DNA of 18,846 nucleotides, from NCBI GenBank assembly GCA_050305935.1, contig JBNLGG010000074.1, positions 1 to 18,846 on the forward strand, written 5' to 3'. Within the stretch, counting starts at the first letter, position 1. Every line of letters starts with the position of its first letter. The stretch is from CAJXNP01 sp050305935. Lineage in GTDB: Bacteria; Bacteroidota; Bacteroidia; Cytophagales; Cyclobacteriaceae. The notes beneath the pieces are model-generated. The model searched no databases. It was not told the DNA's origin and saw only the letters and a program-made list of their open reading frames with translations. The translations under genes were made by a program, and so were the position numbers. Shown one piece after another: positions 15,123-18,846 of this stretch.

Positions 15123-15776
15123 TTAAACCAGGTTTTCTTTGATGGCTTTATTGACCATATCGATGGCGTTATTCACGCCCATCTTCTTCATTATGTTAAA
15201 CCGGTGTGTTTCGATGGTCCGAACACTTTTGTCCAGTGTTTCGGCGATTTGCTGGTTTTTTTTGCCATTAATGATTTGGCTCAAGATTTCCAATTCCCTT
15301 TTGGTAAGGCCGTAGTCATTTGCCGTTGTTTTGGCAGGGGTGATGGTTTTATTGCCGAGTAACTGGCTGGCCAGGACATTGGATACGGCGCCACTATAGT
15401 ATTTATTCCCCGCCATTACCTGGTGGATGGCCCTTAAGAATTCTGGTTTTTCTGTGTCCTTCAGAAGGTATCCACTTGCACCGGATTGTAGGGATTTGAT
15501 GACATATTCGTCCGAGTCATGCATAGAAAGGATGAGGGCCTTTGTATTTGGACTGTATTCGTGGAGTTTGGCAGTGGCTTCCAATCCGTTCATTTCAGGC
15601 ATCCTGATATCAATAATTAAAAGGTCAGGTGTCATTTGCCGACTTAATTCCAGGGCCTCTTTTCCGTCATTGGCCTCACCTACCACCTCAAGATCGGATT
15701 CCGGTTCGAGCATGGCCATTATTCCTTTTCTTACCAGGGCGTGATCGTCTGCGAGTAGAATTCTGATTTTTTCCAT
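15123..15776 (-). CDS. NarL/FixJ-family response regulator (receiver + LuxR HTH)
   Basis: From ATG 15776 the 217-residue product opens with MEKIRILLADDHALVRKG, the usual start of NarL-type regulators; a TTG at 15803 would add nine residues inside the kinase gene and is unlikely. The receiver domain has the acidic pair Asp10-Asp11, phospho-acceptor Asp56 in LIIDIRMPEMNG, Ser in ILSMHD and Lys in YLLKD. The C-terminal LuxR-type helix-turn-helix (about residues 150-217) reads LTKRELEILSQIINGKKNQQIAETL then SVRTIETHRFNIMKKMGV. It starts one base after the stop of the kinase gene, so the two are partners. It is the last gene before the TACGTA array in front of the nrt operon and is the obvious candidate to bind it. 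By context it should respond to nitrate or nitrite. Confidence 0.92.
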   Translation of the reverse strand: MEKIRILLADDHALVRKGIMAMLEPESDLEVVGEANDGKEALELSRQMTPDLLIIDIRMPEMNGLEATAKLHEYSPNTKALILSMHDSDEYVIKSLQSGASGYLLKDTEKPEFLRAIHQVMAGNKYYSGAVSNVLASQLLGNKTITPAKTTANDYGLTKRELEILSQIINGKKNQQIAETLDKSVRTIETHRFNIMKKMGVNNAIDMVNKAIKENLV

Positions 15777-15777
15777 A

Positions 15778-17619
15778 TTAAATATATTCTTTAATAGGTA
15801 CAATTAGCCTGACCGAGGTACCATTGCCAGGGGAAGAGTTTACTTCCAGTTTTCCGTTAATGTATTCGGTTCTTTCAAACATATTAAAAAAACCATTACC
15901 CGATTCAATTTTGAAGTCGGGTTTTTCTAAAATTTTTTCATCAAAGCCAATCCCTTTGTCTTCAATTTTAATCATAAGATTTTCATCGTCATGCTCTATT
16001 TCTACGGAAATGGTATTGGTCTGGGCATATTTGATGGCATTGTTGATCGCTTCCTGGGTGATCCTGTAAATGTTGTTTTCAACCTTCGTAGGCAGGCGTC
16101 TGTTAAAGTTGGTCTTGTTTTCGAAAGTGATATGTTCGTCTGTAAGCTTGTCGATCTCCTTGGTATAAACGGAAAGCCCCGAGCTGATACCATAGTCGCT
16201 TAAAACCGTCGGTTTAAGGTTAAATGTAACTTTTCTTACTTCTTTTATGACTACTTTCAGGAGATTTTTGGCATCCTCCAGTTTATTTCTGGACTCCATA
16301 TAATTCCCCATATCGATACTTTCTATCTGAAATTTTAGTGAGGTCAGTAATTGCCCGATCCCATCATGGATATCCATGGCGATGCGTTTTCTCTCTTCTT
16401 CCTGCCCTTCGAGTATCAGTACCGACCTGAATTTTTGTTCCTTAACTTTCTTTTCAATTTCCTGGCGGTCTTTGTGATGCATTTGCATTTCCGCCAGTTT
16501 CCTTTTGGTAAGGTCTGTGCCAACCACAAGCATTTCAGTGATTTCGTATTGGTTGTTGAAAACAGGCGTCACAGTTAATTCAAACCATACATCCTTGCCT
16601 TTTTTGTTCTTGAATCTCACTTCCTGGTGCCATGAATTACCTTCGGAGACCACGTCAATCAGTTCATCCAATAACTCTTCGCCTTTCTCCACGCCGGGTA
16701 TTAAGTCAGTAAATGCCTCACCAAAATCTTTCTTTTTATAGCCGGATATATTTAGGAAATAATCAGAAATGAATTTGATATTCCCACCCCTGTCTGTTTT
16801 TGCAATGAGTCGTGGGTTGTCTGGTGGTTGGTTTACCGTGGAGAGCTTTTCGTAGGATTTTTCAAGGCTGGAGTAAAGCACTCCTATTTCCTTGGCCATT
16901 TTTTGGGCGTTTTTCTCCGATTCAATGAGCTTGAACAAGGTTTTATTAACATTCTTTGTGGTTGGTTTAAAAATGTAGATTATCTCAAACAAAATGACCA
17001 GGAGGGAGATGACCAACAATACATATTCAGTTGCCCTTAGCCGACTCACTTTGTGGCGTGCCTCGTAGTCGTAGCGGAACACGATCGCGTCCATCCCCAG
17101 TAAGAAATCAACTTCATTTTTAAGTATGATTTGAATATCGTCCTGTAGTATGGAGATGTCTACATTAACATCTTGTTCCAGGGAGGAAAGGATATGGTTG
17201 CAGCTATTGAGCATATTCTGGAAATAAGCGGCATTGTCATGAAACATATGAATAATCACGCCGCTGTTTCTACCTGTCAGGTTTAAGGTGTCATTTCCAT
17301 ACAAAAGACCATCCTGCGAGGTTCTCCAAAGAAGAACTGTTTCATTCAATTTTTCATGGAGGACTTTTCTTTCAGATTCACCTTGGGATTTTTCCAATTG
17401 CAGAACCAACTTGGAGATTTTCTGACTGAGCATACGCTGTCGACCGGCTACGTTGACTATCCGGGAATCGTCGAGCTGGTCCTGGAGATAGTTTTGAATG
17501 AGCAATTGCCCTGTGACAATGATAAACGCAATGACGCTGATGGCGATGACGTACAGTGCCCCAAGTCTCGAAAAATCGCTGCGCCCTTTCCTGTTAAAGT
17601 TATCGAAATTAAAAACCAC
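15778..17619 (-). CDS. NarX-like membrane sensor histidine kinase (PilJ/nitrate-sensing N-domain, PAS, HisKA_3)
   Basis: Two membrane segments (about residues 20-42 and 199-218 from GTG 17619) flank a periplasmic helical domain. It opens with VNVAGRQRMLSQKISKLV, matching the PilJ-type domain and recalling the nitrate-binding P-box of NarX/NarQ. A coiled linker, a PAS domain (about 270-370, ending VVGTDLTKRKLAE) and a HisKA_3 dimer domain follow; phospho-His is residue 418 in RKRIAMDIHDGIGQ. The HATPase part has the N-box QEAINNAIKYA and EDKGIGFDE. No in-frame ATG precedes the sensor domain; candidate starts are GTG 17619 and TTG 17682. I prefer GTG because the nirD terminator ends at about 17695, leaving no room for a promoter ahead of the TTG. 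The NarL-like gene follows after one base. Nitrate or nitrite sensing is inferred. Confidence 0.9.
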   Translation of the reverse strand: MVFNFDNFNRKGRSDFSRLGALYVIAISVIAFIIVTGQLLIQNYLQDQLDDSRIVNVAGRQRMLSQKISKLVLQLEKSQGESERKVLHEKLNETVLLWRTSQDGLLYGNDTLNLTGRNSGVIIHMFHDNAAYFQNMLNSCNHILSSLEQDVNVDISILQDDIQIILKNEVDFLLGMDAIVFRYDYEARHKVSRLRATEYVLLVISLLVILFEIIYIFKPTTKNVNKTLFKLIESEKNAQKMAKEIGVLYSSLEKSYEKLSTVNQPPDNPRLIAKTDRGGNIKFISDYFLNISGYKKKDFGEAFTDLIPGVEKGEELLDELIDVVSEGNSWHQEVRFKNKKGKDVWFELTVTPVFNNQYEITEMLVVGTDLTKRKLAEMQMHHKDRQEIEKKVKEQKFRSVLILEGQEEERKRIAMDIHDGIGQLLTSLKFQIESIDMGNYMESRNKLEDAKNLLKVVIKEVRKVTFNLKPTVLSDYGISSGLSVYTKEIDKLTDEHITFENKTNFNRRLPTKVENNIYRITQEAINNAIKYAQTNTISVEIEHDDENLMIKIEDKGIGFDEKILEKPDFKIESGNGFFNMFERTEYINGKLEVNSSPGNGTSVRLIVPIKEYI

Positions 17620-17638
17620 TCTTAGCCGTATTAAAACC

Positions 17639-17691
17639 CAATTATACCATATTTTACTTAGATCACATTTATACGTTTGCAATATTACGTA
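17639..17691 (-). promoter_or_regulatory. Putative promoter/operator region of the NarXL-like operon
   Basis: Between the nirD terminator and the kinase gene lie TACGTA (17686-17691), TACGTT (17672-17677) and TACTTA (17655-17660), the same hexamer family as in the phased array upstream of the nrt operon. TATAATTG (17639-17646, leftward) is one mismatch from the Bacteroidota -7 element, though its -33 partner is weak. If used, transcription would begin near 17635 and the boxes would fall near -40 and -54, hinting at autoregulation. Confidence 0.35.
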
Positions 17692-17694
17692 CTC

Positions 17695-17724
17695 CGAAAA
17701 AAGAAAGGCAGCCCGAGAGCTGCC
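17695..17724 (-). terminator. Intrinsic terminator after nirBD
   Basis: Read leftward, GGCAGC / GCTGCC (17719-17724 with 17707-17712) with a 6-base loop is followed by a T-rich run with one C (TTTCTTTTTT). It lies about 30 bases past the nirD stop and separates nirBD from the sensor kinase operon. A second, weaker hairpin (AACCGT / ACGGTT, 17737-17754) overlaps the nirD stop codon and has no T-run. Confidence 0.78.
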
Positions 17725-17752
17725 CTAACCTTATCAAACCGTAATAAAACGG

Positions 17753-18148
17753 TTATTTTGAAAATCCAATATATACGTAGTCGTTTTCGATTTTGATAGG
17801 GAAAGTCGCAATCGACTGTTCCTCAGCATTTAGGCATTCACCTGATTTTAAGGAAAAGGTCTTTTTGTGATAAGGGCAAGCCACCTTGGGTTCTTCGCCC
17901 TGGCTCCCTATCATACCTCTGGATAGAATCATCTGCATTTTGTGCGGACAAAGGTTCTGACAGGCGTACCATTCATTTTTCCTTGTAAAATTAAAAACGG
18001 CAATTTGAAGGTCTTTGTATTTAACGCATGCGCCTCCGTTTTCAGGAAACGAGCTGACGGGGGCGGCTTTAAACCAGGTTTTTACATCCTCAGTTTCTTC
18101 CACCATATGTTCTTTTAATATATTCAGTTCTTCCATTTCTATATCCAT
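17753..18148 (-). CDS. nirD: Nitrite reductase small subunit NirD with intact Rieske ligands
   Basis: From ATG 18148 the product has 131 residues and is a Rieske-fold ferredoxin domain. Both ligand pairs are present: Cys67-Pro-His69 (CPHKMQMILSRGMIG) and Cys91-Pro-Tyr-His94 (ACPYHKKTFSLKSGEC), so a [2Fe-2S] cluster can be bound. E. coli NirD, by comparison, is known to lack these ligands. The frame is open further upstream to 18295, but that stretch overlaps nirB and is not needed; an ATG at 18136 is an alternative. The gene begins 8 bases after the nirB stop, so the two are co-expressed as subunits of cytoplasmic assimilatory NAD(P)H nitrite reductase, which makes ammonium from nitrite. Confidence 0.9.
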   Translation of the reverse strand: MDIEMEELNILKEHMVEETEDVKTWFKAAPVSSFPENGGACVKYKDLQIAVFNFTRKNEWYACQNLCPHKMQMILSRGMIGSQGEEPKVACPYHKKTFSLKSGECLNAEEQSIATFPIKIENDYVYIGFSK

Positions 18149-18156
18149 TGTACAGT

Positions 18157-18846
18157 TTATTTGTTCCAATCCACAGGCTTTATCTGGCCTCTCATGTCTT
18201 CGAATTTCAACGTTGGATCCGATTCCTCGCTGTTGACAAAATGAGTGAATTTTGATCTTAGGGCAGGTGTTTCTACCACATTTTTCCACTCGCATTCATA
18301 TTTGTCAATCAACGTCTGCATTTCCTGCTCTAATTGTTCGCCAATGCCCAGGCAGTCATTCACTACCACATCTTTCAGGTAATCCATGCCGCCTTCCAGT
18401 TTGTTGAGCCATGTGGCAGTTCGCTGGAGAGGTTCTGCTGTTTTGATGTAATACATTAAAAAGCGGTCGATGTATTTGGTGCAAGTCTCTTTGTCAACAT
18501 CTGCTGCCAGTAACTTCGCGTGCTGGGGTCGGGCGCCACCATTGCCACACACATAAAGGTTCCAGCCTTTTTCAGTGGCGATAATCCCGAAATCTTTTGA
18601 CTGGGCTTCCGCACATTCCCTGATGCAACCCGACACGGCACTTTTCAGTTTGTGAGGCGATCGCAATCCTTTATATCGGTTCTCAACTTCCACGGCATAG
18701 CTGACGGAATCCTGAACGCCATATCTGCACCAAGTGGAGCCTACGCAGCTTTTTACTGTCCTGAGCGCTTTTCCATAGGCATGGCCGCTTTCAAAACCTT
18801 CGGCTACCAACTCTTCCCAAATCAAGGGAAGTTGATCTACCCGCGC
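18157..18846 (-). CDS. nirB: Nitrite reductase large subunit NirB, C-terminal part, truncated by window edge
   Basis: The frame is open to the right edge, so only about 229 C-terminal residues of a protein usually over 800 are present. They contain the siroheme/[4Fe-4S] domain of nitrite/sulfite reductases: WEELVAEGFESGHAYGKALR, the first cysteine pair in CVGSTWCRYG and the second in SGCIRECAEAQ, then GWNLYVCGNGGARPQHA. All four ligands of the cluster-siroheme centre are therefore in view. The FAD/NADH-binding part must lie beyond the window. A TTG at 18825 inside the conserved block is not a start. With nirD it forms the six-electron nitrite-to-ammonium reductase; the long NirB C-terminus of about 130 residues after the siroheme motifs is normal. 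Confidence 0.94.
   Translation of the reverse strand, partial: ARVDQLPLIWEELVAEGFESGHAYGKALRTVKSCVGSTWCRYGVQDSVSYAVEVENRYKGLRSPHKLKSAVSGCIRECAEAQSKDFGIIATEKGWNLYVCGNGGARPQHAKLLAADVDKETCTKYIDRFLMYYIKTAEPLQRTATWLNKLEGGMDYLKDVVVNDCLGIGEQLEQEMQTLIDKYECEWKNVVETPALRSKFTHFVNSEESDPTLKFEDMRGQIKPVDWNK

Noticed and set aside
18149..18295. N-terminal extension of NirD to 18295
   Set aside because: It overlaps nirB in another frame, and the Rieske domain is complete from ATG 18148.
1..18846. tRNA, rRNA, IS element or transposase
   Set aside because: No cloverleaf, rRNA block, transposase motif or target-site duplication was recognised on either strand.

Overview
The window looks like part of a Bacteroidota chromosome, probably Cytophagales-like. 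This rests on paired LytS/LytTR and LuxR-type two-component genes with almost no spacing, a GH95/GH27/SGNH-esterase glycan-degradation set with exported enzymes, A-rich leaders in place of strong Shine-Dalgarno sites, a candidate promoter resembling the Bacteroidota -33/-7 pattern, and moderate to low G+C. The assignment is by gene style only; no rRNA or marker gene is present. One ambiguous base (position 2726) shows draft-quality sequence.

Left part (1-8193), carbohydrate region: the 3' portion of a GH95 alpha-L-fucosidase-type gene runs rightward into a convergent hairpin. Facing it is a leftward three-gene operon: a multi-membrane protein of unknown function, a LytS-type histidine kinase and a LytTR response regulator. 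Rightward again come an SDR oxidoreductase, a secreted SGNH (sialate O-acetylesterase family) carbohydrate esterase and a secreted GH27 alpha-galactosidase. GH95, esterase and GH27 together suggest debranching and deacetylation of a plant or algal hemicellulose/pectin. No SusC/SusD pair is visible.

Middle (8287-9087): a leftward integral membrane protein with an HExxH motif, resembling an M50-like intramembrane metalloprotease.

Right part (9132-18846), nitrate/nitrite assimilation, all leftward. In transcription order: the C-terminal part of nitrite reductase nirB, nirD with intact Rieske ligands, a terminator, a NarX-like sensor kinase, a NarL-like regulator, a 250-bp regulatory region, an outer-membrane porin-like protein, NrtA-type lipoprotein, a terminator-like hairpin, NrtB permease, a 172-bp gap with an inverted repeat, two ABC ATPases (one with Asn in place of the H-loop His), and a final terminator. 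The parts form a chain: porin and NrtABCD-type transporter bring nitrate/nitrite in, NirBD reduces nitrite to ammonium, and the kinase/regulator pair plausibly senses the anion. No nitrate reductase is in the window; it may lie beyond the right edge.

The most striking non-coding signal is an array of TACGTA hexamers (plus one-mismatch copies) just upstream of the porin/nrt operon. Successive copies are offset by near-multiples of 10.5 bp, so they lie on one face of the helix. Similar boxes occur before the kinase gene. I propose them as operators of the NarXL-like system; this is inference.
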